DNA of 25,702 nucleotides from Gymnopus androsaceus JB14 (lineage: Eukaryota; Basidiomycota; Agaricomycetes; Agaricales; Omphalotaceae). Of the stretch, positions 18,171 through 25,702 are shown in pieces. The stretch covers positions 1 through 25,702 of the forward strand of contig ML770011.1 of the NCBI GenBank assembly GCA_009733575.1, read 5' to 3'. Positions within the stretch are counted from its first letter, which is position 1, and each line of letters starts with the position of its first letter. Both the position numbers and the translations under genes were made by a program. The notes under the pieces are model-generated. The model saw nothing but the letters and a program-made list of their open reading frames with translations, searched no databases and was not told the origin of the DNA.

Positions 18171-20468
18171 TTAGGCGTCCTCTATATCCAAATCCTCCAA
18201 TTCTGAGTCCTCATGATCATACATTCCATTAGACGGTTCGCCTACCCACTCTTCATCTTCCCAGGTCCACCCGCTACCGCGTTTCGCTTCTCGCTCCCAT
18301 TCTTCTTCGGCCTCTACATCACCCCCAATGCTAGGCGCATGCTCGACCTTCCCGAAATCCCATACATCGAGGACAGTTACATTGTCCCTTTTACTTGCGC
18401 TGACACACCATCGGCCTTCAAAGGCTACTTGCCAAACACCAGTGATGCCGGTCAAGAGATCACGCACAGGAACACCTCCCGGGGCAATAGCATCAACAGC
18501 AGTAGGCACATCAAGACCGGGAATAGCCCTGACTCTTCCTCCCATACCCCATCCACTAACACCAGCACCGACATCCACCAGGAGATTGGAAGGAGCTGCA
18601 TTCACGTTGTTGAGATGGCGCAAATCCCAGACTTTAAGAGCCTTGCCGCTTCCGCTGACGACTTTCCACTGGTCGTGCTGGAAGCACGTTATAGGACCAG
18701 TATGGCCCGTCATTACACTTCGAAGCAAGTCACCCGATTTGTGGGTCGAGTTTGTCAGAAGCAGAGCATCCCATATTCGCAATGTATTGTCCACACCGGC
18801 AGATACCAGGAATGACGGAGAAAAACCTAAGAGACCAACTACGCCTGTATGTCCCGATAGAACATGGAGACATTCTCCGGTGAGGATAGACCAAAGACGA
18901 ATCGTGCCATCCATAGAGCTTGAGGCTGCTCGACCGCTTGGTCCTCCGCCACTACCGTATCCCCAGCCTTCGGAGCTCCGTGTCGAATCGAGCACGACCG
19001 AATACACTTTTTGTGAGTGACCATTTAAAATATGCACTAGCCGCCCAGTAGGAATATCCCATACACGGACCGTGCTGTCATACGACCCTGAAACAAGGGT
19101 TCGACCTCTAGCAGCTAGCGCTCGTACAGTATGAGAATGCCCAGATAAAAGGTGTAAATGGTAAGGATTTAGCGATGGGTCTGGGAAGTCTGATTGATCT
19201 GGCATTTGAAGCACACGAGATTCAATCTCTCTGGATTCATCGTGTTTAGGCAATCTCCAAACTCGAAGGGTGCGGTCCCTACTTCCAGTCACCACAACGG
19301 TGCGTTTCGGCCACTTTTCCCGTTCGCCTGTCTCTGAATGGGTGATCCACTCCGGCTTTACGATGACGAGACAACGGACAGTACTTGCATGTCCTCCGAA
19401 GACATGTAAACACCGGCCATTTTGCAAATCCCATATCCGAACAGTGCGATCTGTACTCCCAGAGACGAGGAGGTTTCCATGTTCTGCAAGAGCCCAAACA
19501 CCGCCTTCATGACCATCCAGGCTATGAAGTAAATGTCCAGTAGTGAGAGAGTAGACATGTATAGAGTGATCGTCAGAGGCGCTTATGATACGGTTTTGAG
19601 AAAACAAAAGGCACGTAACGACGCTATGGCCATGTGCAGGGAATGAGATGTGTTTAGGAGAAGAATTGTTAATCCAACGGGTATAAGTGAGGTATCGTGA
19701 TTTGAACAAGACTTTATAGGGATCCGCCAGCGGAAGAGCGCCTTCCTGATGGATAAAATTCTGTCGTTTCTTCAGCAGCATCTTGACAAAGTTGGCTTCG
19801 GTCTCGTCGCCAAACCATAAGCCAGTCCGCATAAGAACACCTCTCCAAATGATCATGTCACCCTCGATTCTTTTTCTCCAAGCTTTAGACACCCGACAAG
19901 CTCTACCAAGAGCTGGTACTGTTACAAATCCGAAGATGTGAGAAACGAGTTCAGGAGGGAGTAGCGAGAGAAAGTCGCCAGCAAAGGTGGGATGGAGAAC
20001 GCTATGGATTGTGCGCAGGACCGGAAGAGGAGATTGTCGGAGAAGCATGAGAAGGTAGCGTGACTGAAGTGACTCGGGCAAAGAAGTAAAGTGGTTCAAG
20101 AGAGATGGAAGATTCAGAGCCTCGACAAGCTGGGTATCGTGGTTCTGTGGATCGCCGACAGGGCAACCAACGCTCGACTTTGCATTGGGAGGCGGGCCAA
20201 CTGAGGAAGGCAACGGATCCGGAGATAGCGGAGCTCGTGGCTTCCTTTCCATCGCAATCGATTCATGTTGTTGTTGTGGCGAAGAGGTTGACTCAGGATT
20301 CTCCCGAGGCCAATCATCGGAGGCCAGCTCCTGTCCTCCTTTATCATTGGCCGGCGATTGCATGGAAGGTCGAGCAGGAAGAGGAATGAGTGCACAGGTC
20401 GACGTTGTGTTCGCAACCAATCGCACCCTGTTCAACCAGTCGATATGATTGTTAGTGAAATGGTCCAT
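18171..20468 (-). CDS. cdc4: F-box/WD40 protein, Cdc4/Pop1-type SCF receptor
   Basis: This intronless gene encodes 765 residues from the ATG at 20468 (MDHFTNNHIDWL); the open frame extends further up only from a GTG. Residues 38-110 are Ser/Pro-rich. A helical segment at about 118-160 corresponds to the dimerisation region of Cdc4/Fbw7. The F-box is at 165-212 (FLSLLPPELVSHIFGFVTV, then RVSKAWRKRI). Eight WD40-like blades span about 275-705, with SGSTDRTVRIWD, TGSRDRTLRVW, SGSYDSTVRVWD and a final LDVWDFG blade as in yeast Cdc4. Arginines within blades 3-5 sit where Cdc4/Fbw7 bind phosphodegrons. The C-terminus is acidic (ELEDLDIEDA). Family knowledge: it binds Skp1 and directs degradation of phosphorylated cell-cycle regulators such as CDK inhibitors and G1 cyclins, in the nucleus. 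The frame is entirely intact, unlike several neighbours. Confidence 0.93.
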   Translation of the reverse strand: MDHFTNNHIDWLNRVRLVANTTSTCALIPLPARPSMQSPANDKGGQELASDDWPRENPESTSSPQQQHESIAMERKPRAPLSPDPLPSSVGPPPNAKSSVGCPVGDPQNHDTQLVEALNLPSLLNHFTSLPESLQSRYLLMLLRQSPLPVLRTIHSVLHPTFAGDFLSLLPPELVSHIFGFVTVPALGRACRVSKAWRKRIEGDMIIWRGVLMRTGLWFGDETEANFVKMLLKKRQNFIHQEGALPLADPYKVLFKSRYLTYTRWINNSSPKHISFPAHGHSVVTCLLFSQNRIISASDDHSIHVYSLTTGHLLHSLDGHEGGVWALAEHGNLLVSGSTDRTVRIWDLQNGRCLHVFGGHASTVRCLVIVKPEWITHSETGEREKWPKRTVVVTGSRDRTLRVWRLPKHDESREIESRVLQMPDQSDFPDPSLNPYHLHLLSGHSHTVRALAARGRTLVSGSYDSTVRVWDIPTGRLVHILNGHSQKVYSVVLDSTRSSEGWGYGSGGGPSGRAASSSMDGTIRLWSILTGECLHVLSGHTGVVGLLGFSPSFLVSAGVDNTLRIWDALLLTNSTHKSGDLLRSVMTGHTGPITCFQHDQWKVVSGSGKALKVWDLRHLNNVNAAPSNLLVDVGAGVSGWGMGGRVRAIPGLDVPTAVDAIAPGGVPVRDLLTGITGVWQVAFEGRWCVSASKRDNVTVLDVWDFGKVEHAPSIGGDVEAEEEWEREAKRGSGWTWEDEEWVGEPSNGMYDHEDSELEDLDIEDA

Positions 20469-20860
20469 GATGATCCCTTCAGGATCGTTGTTCTTGAATG
20501 TTATTTCTGGGTAATCGGTAAGGCTTTCTCGACGTTGTCCACTACAGAAAATGTTGAATAATTCTTTCACAGGTCTATGGAACGCCTTACTAGCATAGCA
20601 TACATATCTTCCGTCTCCTATCGCCTTCCTCTAACGCCCAATCAAGGGCAGCCTTTAATGTAAATGGAGGGTTCAAATCAATCCTGTCCTTTGGTTCTGT
20701 GATTGGAAACATGTATTAGCAAACAGACGCGAAAAAATTAAATCAATTGACTTGCTTGAAATGCTGAATCGAGACAAGGTTGTGGTATTTAAAGTTCGTT
20801 GACGGGCGACGGCCGGGGATTTGGCTACATGTACATGAGGATGTTTGCTACCTGTGGCCA
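20469..20860. promoter_or_regulatory. cdc4: upstream region of cdc4
   Basis: The frame remains open from 20468 up to 20570 without an ATG, so this part is likely leader. Beyond it no gene is seen, and the promoter is presumably within 20570-20860. No specific factor site is claimed. Confidence 0.35.
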
Positions 20861-21662
20861 TTGGGTCAAATTCGAAAAACTGGAAAAGCGACGAGCATAC
20901 TTTATATGCTTTCCGCCTAGGGGCGCGAATGCTGCAAAAACATAAGAATGGTCACCCTTTGTTGTGTAAACCAAAGTTCCAAAACGGGTACAAGGCAAAA
21001 TTCCAAGATCGAATTGCGCGCGCATCCGGAAGCGGAAATTTACACATTCAGGTATCCGATAGTGAAAGTAATCTGTACTAAACCTTCATTTGAGAATCAA
21101 ATATTGCTGTTGTCAGGGGGCTGAAGATTGACAGTAATTGCCTAGGCCTAGAAACAAATCACAAGTAATTAAGATATACATCTCATGAGATTAAAATGAG
21201 CTTTGAACGAAATTTAAACTGAAAAGACGAACGTTATATCCAAGTGTCTGTATGAAGGAAGCGATCATCGAATTACTTGAAACGCACAGACCCGGACTTA
21301 GAACAGAACAACCCGCGATTTTTTTCAAGCCGCCGGGAAGGAAAGCCGATATAAAATTTAAATGAATCCGAAATCGCATCTTCAGCTCTGCAAGATGAAC
21401 TTTGATATAAAGATCTTGACAACTAGGATCCCTGAGTACAAACGAGTACTCGAGTCGAGAAGTAAAATAACGTGGATGTTGGAGAAGAGATCTTTGGAGG
21501 AGCCTATACTACTATAGCACGCGCGGCCTAATACGCGCCTATCACTCAATTAGTCTAATTACCGACTAGTGAGTCCGATGCGTCTTGAATCTTCAGATTA
21601 TATACAATGATAAGTCGAAGCAAACTACAAGAGTATATCATTCCAGGAAGGAAGGAGTTCGT
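20861..21662. other. no confident gene
   Basis: Short frames on both strands (20845-21081, 21191-21379) lack recognisable motifs. Small palindromes occur around 21440-21460 (GAGTACTCGAG) and 21548-21560 (AATTAGTCTAATT). Nothing else is supportable. Confidence 0.4.
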
Positions 21663-21908
21663 CTATTTCACGGCATCCATGAGGTTCCAGACGGACATGG
21701 CCGTACGACCTTTAGTTGCGAGCTCGTCCTGACAGCTAGCGGGAGTCCCAAAGATAACGGTGCTTGCCACACCGAATGAGTCTGGAACGCGGTGGTGTTC
21801 AGCACTTGGACCATGCCGTGTAATATACCGGAACTTCGTTCCTTCCATAGCATCCAAACATGTGAGAACATTCTTATTCTCTTTCGGTTCCTCGAGGTTC
21901 TTCGACAT
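21663..21908 (-). CDS. short ORF, 81 aa, possible exon
   Basis: From the ATG at 21908 the frame reads MSKNLEEPKENKNVLTCLD, then TKFRYITRHGPSAEHHRVPD, FGVASTVIFGTPASCQDELA and AMSVWNLMDAVK, closing with TAG. It has the residue mix of a folded protein, and an ATG in a usable context. The GTGAAATAG at its end could equally be a splice donor after LMDA, making this a first exon, but no continuation was found downstream. Not recognised. Confidence 0.4.
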   Translation of the reverse strand: MSKNLEEPKENKNVLTCLDAMEGTKFRYITRHGPSAEHHRVPDSFGVASTVIFGTPASCQDELATKGRTAMSVWNLMDAVK

Positions 21909-22109
21909 CTATTTCCTTTCACTAATTACTCAATGATTAGTATAAATTTAAAAATAAGTCGCCCAATCCACGTGGGGGTTGTTCACTAACAAGTAGTCTC
22001 ACCCTCCTACTAAAGACACATTATATTTAAGAGCATCATCGATTCAACTGACTGCAAATTGACAGCAAATTTTTGCACACAAGATATCCAACTGATACAA
22101 CATCAGGAA
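21909..22109. other. AT-rich spacer flanking the TIR element
   Basis: No gene. At its right end CATCAGGAA (22101-22109) directly precedes and partly repeats the start of the terminal inverted repeat (CATCAGGAAAA), so the outermost bases of the element look duplicated on this side only. Confidence 0.4.
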
Positions 22110-23392
22110 CATCAGGAAAATCAAGGGTCCGTCTATGAGCGTCTATGGCGTCTACCCATAGACGCCACAGACGCCACAGACAAATAGATACACGTCTACC
22201 CTTAGATGGTACATGAACTTGGCATAGACACCTGGTGTCTATCTATAGATGTTTCTTGTCTATGGGTAGACCAAATAGACACTCTTATAGATACTTTTTT
22301 CCCATCTATTTGGTCTATCCAGCTGTCTATACAATATTTATTTGAAAATGTCCTAGGCTTTCAATACACGCAGTGAATAGAAAGACCAAACCAAAAGTTT
22401 CATTAAAACAGTAATTACAGTAAGAGACAGTAAGTAATATAGTACGCCTTCAAGACCACCGCCGCCGCCACCGATGCTCAGCTTCCGAGTCCACGACAGT
22501 ACTACCACTTCAGAAAATTCTCAAACGATGGACTCTAAAGTATGAATGTAAGTAAAATGACCCCAGCAAACAGCCCTAAAGCGAGAACGTACCATTGGAT
22601 CCAAACATGAATTCTGGGTGCCGCGTCAGAGGTACAAATTCAGCGGGAAAGGTGCGTATTCTTCAAAGAGTAATTAGCAAAAAGTTCGATACTGAAGAAG
22701 AGATTCACACACTGGAATTCCGTTGAATCAAAGGCTTCAAACTCCCTTGGCCCATTCACCTATCCTCGTCTGCTTTAATACAACAATGATTTGCTTTTCC
22801 GTCGTTGAGGTCAGCTGGTCTCAGCGAGGCCTTGAGGGAGCTTCTTCGACTACATAGCGATTCTGAGAACTCGAGTGTCTTGAGTGACTTGAGGCTGCTT
22901 GAACTTGAGTATAAACCTCTTCAAATGGGTCGTGCGTTCTACAGCTTGAGCGATGAGCTTGACGGCTTAAGAGTACGTGGCGACGTGAGAAAAAAAACAT
23001 GAGTGTCAAAATGTGGCCGTGTGCGCTGTTATACAGTAAGTATATGCTGGCCGCAAGCACTTGGTTGATTTTCTACCCCCACTGCGCCAACCATTTGACG
23101 CTGTATGACGGAGAATATGTCCAGTATTTCAGGACTTTCAGTTTCGCCATGATTAGAGTAATTATTTCTGAGTTACATATCAACTCTATGTACACTATTT
23201 CTACAGTAATTTTTTTTCTTCTGCCTTAGAATAGACGAGCACTCATGATATAGACATAGACACTGCTCTATAGACATAGATACACCAAAGACATGTCTCA
23301 GTAGACATAGATGTCAAAAGACGCGGTCAAATGGACATAGATGCATTGTCATAGACAATAGTTAAATAGACCGACCCTTGATTTTCCTGATG
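22110..23392. mobile_element. 1.28-kb TIR element with GTCTAT subterminal repeats
   Basis: CATCAGGAAAATCAAGGGTC at 22110-22129 recurs inverted and without mismatch at 23373-23392; after one mismatch the match continues through GTCTAT. Inside each end lie dense copies of GTCTAT or its complement ATAGAC: nine within about 22131-22330 and six within about 23229-23372, the latter partly as GACATAGA arrays. The left block also holds palindromes, for example TAGACCAAATAGA with TCTATTTGGTCTA. No transposase frame is present, so this is a non-autonomous TIR transposon. I find no unambiguous target duplication, and I do not assign a superfamily. The right end lies 50 bp before the ATG of the cyclin gene. 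Confidence 0.75.
22535..22639 (-). pseudogene. gene fragment inside the TIR element, transmembrane tail
   Basis: On the minus strand ICTSDAAPRIHVWIQWYVLA continues into LGLFAGVILLTFIL and a TAG at 22537-22535, a convincing C-terminal transmembrane helix preceded by a short polar stretch. There is no start codon, no domain upstream and no good acceptor before it. As it is flanked on both sides by the element, it may be a host gene scrap captured by the transposon. Chance is possible because the frame is only 34 codons. Confidence 0.3.
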
Positions 23393-23442
23393 AAAGCCTC
23401 GATCGATGCGCTAGCTTTGAAAAGCACCCAAGGGAGGTAGGT

Positions 23443-24502
23443 ATGGGCATCTCTCCTGCCACAGACCGATCGCGCGTTCACAACTCCCTCGCGCACCATC
23501 AAAAACGTCGTTTTTCTTATGGCGTCTTCAAACCCCACCAATCGCCAAAATCCCTTCATGAAAGCGTGACTCTAAAGACTCATCTTCATGCCAAACCACC
23601 TCTCAGCCAGCTGCAGGATCGTAGAGATGGAAGTTCCTTAGAAGGAGAGTATCGGAAGGATATTCTCTCTCACATGCATAAAATGGAGGTTCGTTTTCGT
23701 CCACGTCGTTTTTCTGCAATAACTTCATCTCACCGTTGTTCAGAAGTACACCATGTCTTCCATTCAGTCCATGGATCAGCAGCCCCAGATTCGTTGGCAC
23801 ATGCGCCCTTCTTTAGTGGATTTTCTCGAAATTCACTTTAACTTTCATCTCCAGCAGGAAACGTTATACCTCGCTATCAATATTGTTGATCGCTACGCCT
23901 CCCGCCGCATTGTCGTCATTAAATACTACCAGCTTGTCGGGTGCGTTGCGCTCTGGATCGCTGCCAAGTTCGAAGATATTAAGGAGCGCGTGCCCTCCAT
24001 CAAAGATCTTGTGCAGATGTGCCACGACGCATACGAGGAATCTGTGTTCCGTCAAATGGAAGGACACATCCTCTCGACCATCCAATGGAGGCTTGGTCAT
24101 CCCACCGCGGAGACGTGGTTGAGGATATTGTGAAGTTGTGGGCCTCGCATAGAGGAACCCAAGGTGCAGCACGTAGCCCGCTTTCTCGTGGAGACCACGT
24201 TATTCTATCGTGAATTTGTCAAATAAGCACCATCGAAGATTTCTCGAGCCGTGTTGGCGCTTTCATGCTTTCTCTGTCGGCAGCCTGACTGTCAGTTCAT
24301 GGACTCAGAGACTGATGAATGCATGGAAATTCTGGATTTGCTTGACACATACCTGGCAAACTATGCCAAGAATATCTCCAAGGTGCCAGTGAAGAAGTAC
24401 TCGTACGCGTTCTACTCCAAGGCCGCGACCTTCGTAGGCGTTACGGTTAAAGATGATACTATCCTGGCAGACTCAGACCTGGACATTGATGCTACAATAT
24501 AG
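23443..24502 (+). pseudogene. B-type-like cyclin with two in-frame stops
   Basis: Exon 1 (23443-23688, 82 codons) begins MGISPATDRSRVHNSLAHHQ and ends EYRKDILSHMHKME. A 55-nt intron (23689-23743, GTTCGT to TTCAG) leads in phase 0 to exon 2. The cyclin box is clear: SMDQQPQIRWHMRPSLVDFL, LYLAINIVDRYASRR, YYQLVGCVALWIAAKFED and MEGHILSTIQWRL. The frame then meets TGA (24131-24133, codon 212), yet goes on in the same frame with EEPKVQHVARFLVETTLFYR, TAA (24224-24226, codon 243) and LLDTYLANYAKNISK, then KKYSYAFYSKAATFV, to TAG at 24500-24502. Both stops fall inside the conserved C-terminal cyclin fold. Active family members bind and activate a CDK; a product ending at 211 would keep only the first cyclin fold. 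Preservation of frame means the damage is recent or an assembly error. Confidence 0.85.
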
Positions 24503-24510
24503 TATGGTAA

Positions 24511-24960
24511 ATTGGTTGTTCGGAAACGGACCTTGACCAGTATAATCCTGTCCTATCTAAGTGCAAGTCCGACTCTGAGTCGCTTGCGGATCTAGGTTCT
24601 TTTTCCTTTTCTCGCACATCCGAACAAAGAACATCCGGGCAAATAATATTTGAGCTTCGTCAGGGCAGTGATGGACACTTCACGGATGTTCCGCCTGCGA
24701 TTCCACTGGACAAGGCTGAAACTTCGCTTCAGGAGTTTTTGGATTCCGCACCTACCTATGAAATCGAGGACGAATTATTCTACTACCCACCTTACGGCGC
24801 ACCCAGGTGGCAAGTCCTTGTGTCGGATGAAAGACCCCGGTCGCCTTCCCCGGATCCTTATTTCACTCCTGTGCTGGCAGTCCACAGCAGCACATTTTGT
24901 ACTTCTGATGAAGAATGTGCCAGAGGACGGCACATACTGCATCACTGCCCTTCGAACTGA
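24511..24960 (+). other. 149-codon open frame without start, probable exon or gene fragment
   Basis: After the cyclin a different frame is open from 24511 to TGA at 24958-24960. It contains DLDQYNPVLSKCKSDSESLA, KAETSLQEFLDSAPTYEIED, ELFYYPPYGAPRWQVLVSDE and RPRSPSPDPYFTPV. Length and composition suggest real coding, yet no ATG occurs in it. I could not join it in phase to the cyclin's last exon with a plausible intron (the candidate GTATGG to CCAG, 39 nt, gives the wrong phase). It may be the 3' exon of the cyclin locus after a frameshift, or a separate truncated gene. Confidence 0.35.
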
Positions 24961-25702
24961 GTCTTTCATTCAGCAGGTCTTGGTTTCTGAGCGTCTCTTA
25001 CCTTTATGCTCAGTTATCTAGAGTCTTGACTATACATGTTGAAGAGGCATCTGAGCACCGAGGCATTTCTCGGAGCACTGAGATTCCAAGGGGCCACCTT
25101 GCGTGCGCCAGATAGTACATCGCTTGAGATATTGGAGCATCTAAACCTTGAGGTTACCCTCTTGTGCGGTGTTAGGATTTAATATTGAAAATGGTCGTTA
25201 CGTCGCTGTATACGATCAGGAATCCGAAATGTGAAGCCGGGTAGCGGCCCGGTAAAGCTCCAGATTTCCTGCTGCGATATCTCAGTCTTCTTCTTACTAC
25301 CACCCGTTTGCCTCGACGAGCCGTAAGTGTGTGACTCGAGTGCAGGGTAAGCTTTCCTCTATATCTTCCTTTGCCCATTTCAGGATCAAGAAGCTGTATT
25401 GCACCATTGGACTGGCCTGGATTTTATTTTATTTTGAGGGGAGCGCTGGACATTCTCGGGCAGTGACCGTGTGGCGACTGGACCAGGACTGGACCTGCTC
25501 ATTGTATGTTGTTTATTACTTATTCCTATGCTTATGAGCAAACGCTTGATTTCAGGCCTTGATTTACAGGACGCCCGCTCAGACAACAGCGACCTGTTAC
25601 GAGGTTATTCAAAAAGTTGTTTTGACTTCAGATCGGGCTTGTAGTTCTGGCAAGAAAGACTGGTCGGTAAAATTCTGATGAGTTATGGTTGATAGGCTGA
25701 CA
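24961..25702 (+). other. window end, one intron candidate, no gene model
   Basis: A good intron candidate lies at 25323-25383 (61 nt, GTAAGT to TTTCAG). It joins FLLRYLSLLLTTTRLPRRA to DQEAVLHHWTGLDFIL in phase, followed by TGA. The upstream frame has no start. This may be part of a gene fragment; nothing else is supportable in the last 700 bp. Confidence 0.25.

Noticed and set aside
18213..19020. Long plus-strand frames of 200 and 230 codons
   Set aside because: They lie antisense to the conserved WD40 region of cdc4 and are shadows of its codon use.
20469..20570. Start of cdc4 at the upstream GTG (20570)
   Set aside because: Eukaryotic nuclear genes rarely use GTG, and the ATG at 20468 begins a plausible N-terminus (MDHFTNNHIDWL).
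22131..22330. GTCTAT copies as a CRISPR-like or satellite array
   Set aside because: Spacing is irregular, both orientations occur, and the block lies inside a terminal-inverted-repeat element, where subterminal repeats explain it.
24131..24133. TGA in the cyclin as a selenocysteine codon
   Set aside because: A second stop (TAA) follows in the same frame, and mushroom-forming fungi are not generally known to use selenocysteine.
1..25702. tRNA or rRNA genes
   Set aside because: I looked for TTCGA-type T-loop motifs with pairing arms and found none outside coding sequence; no rRNA-like stretch was seen.

Overview
The window looks like nuclear DNA of a mushroom-forming basidiomycete (Agaricomycetes). 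The case rests on very short introns (about 44-63 nt, GTRNGT at the 5' end, a CTRAC-like branch site, YAG at the 3' end) and on gene content: lineage-expanded F-box/leucine-rich proteins, a FunK1-type fungal kinase relic, a B-type-like cyclin of the basidiomycete kind, and a conserved fungal family of unknown function. I cannot name the species.

Layout. 1-2.1 kb: gene relics, including one with a clear intron but an in-frame TAG. 2.3-4.34 kb (+): an F-box protein, possibly with extra upstream exons at 2.57-2.84 kb. 4.71-4.80 kb: a 94-bp foldback element with near-perfect 32-bp arms. 5.34-5.76 kb (-): an unrecognised ORF. 6.45-7.8 kb (+): a FunK1 kinase pseudogene with several frameshifts, a stop and a damaged catalytic loop. 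8.47-9.30 kb (-): a three-exon RING finger protein, head to head with 9.72-10.73 kb (+), a conserved fungal protein of unknown role. 11.5-12.4 kb: the 3' exons of a possible membrane protein (-) beside a ~0.6-kb inverted-repeat element. 12.5-13.75 kb (+): a decayed multi-exon gene. 14.29-15.88 kb (-): a three-exon F-box/LRR protein. 16.3-17.9 kb (-): incompletely resolved coding segments, some with membrane helices. 18.17-20.47 kb (-): an intact F-box/WD40 protein, the Cdc4/Pop1 orthologue and the only obvious core housekeeping gene here. 21.7-21.9 kb (-): a short ORF. 22.11-23.39 kb: a 1.28-kb terminal-inverted-repeat element with many GTCTAT/ATAGAC subterminal repeats. 23.44-24.50 kb (+): a cyclin gene whose frame is continuous but has two internal stops, starting 50 bp after that element. 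24.5-25.7 kb: coding-like segments without a resolved model.

Themes. Three F-box proteins and a RING protein give a ubiquitin-ligase flavour; only Cdc4 has an inferable pathway (phosphodegron recognition in SCF). The rest looks like an accessory region in active decay: at least four gene relics and three non-autonomous inverted-repeat elements are interspersed with intact genes. No tRNA, rRNA, CRISPR array or telomeric repeat was seen.
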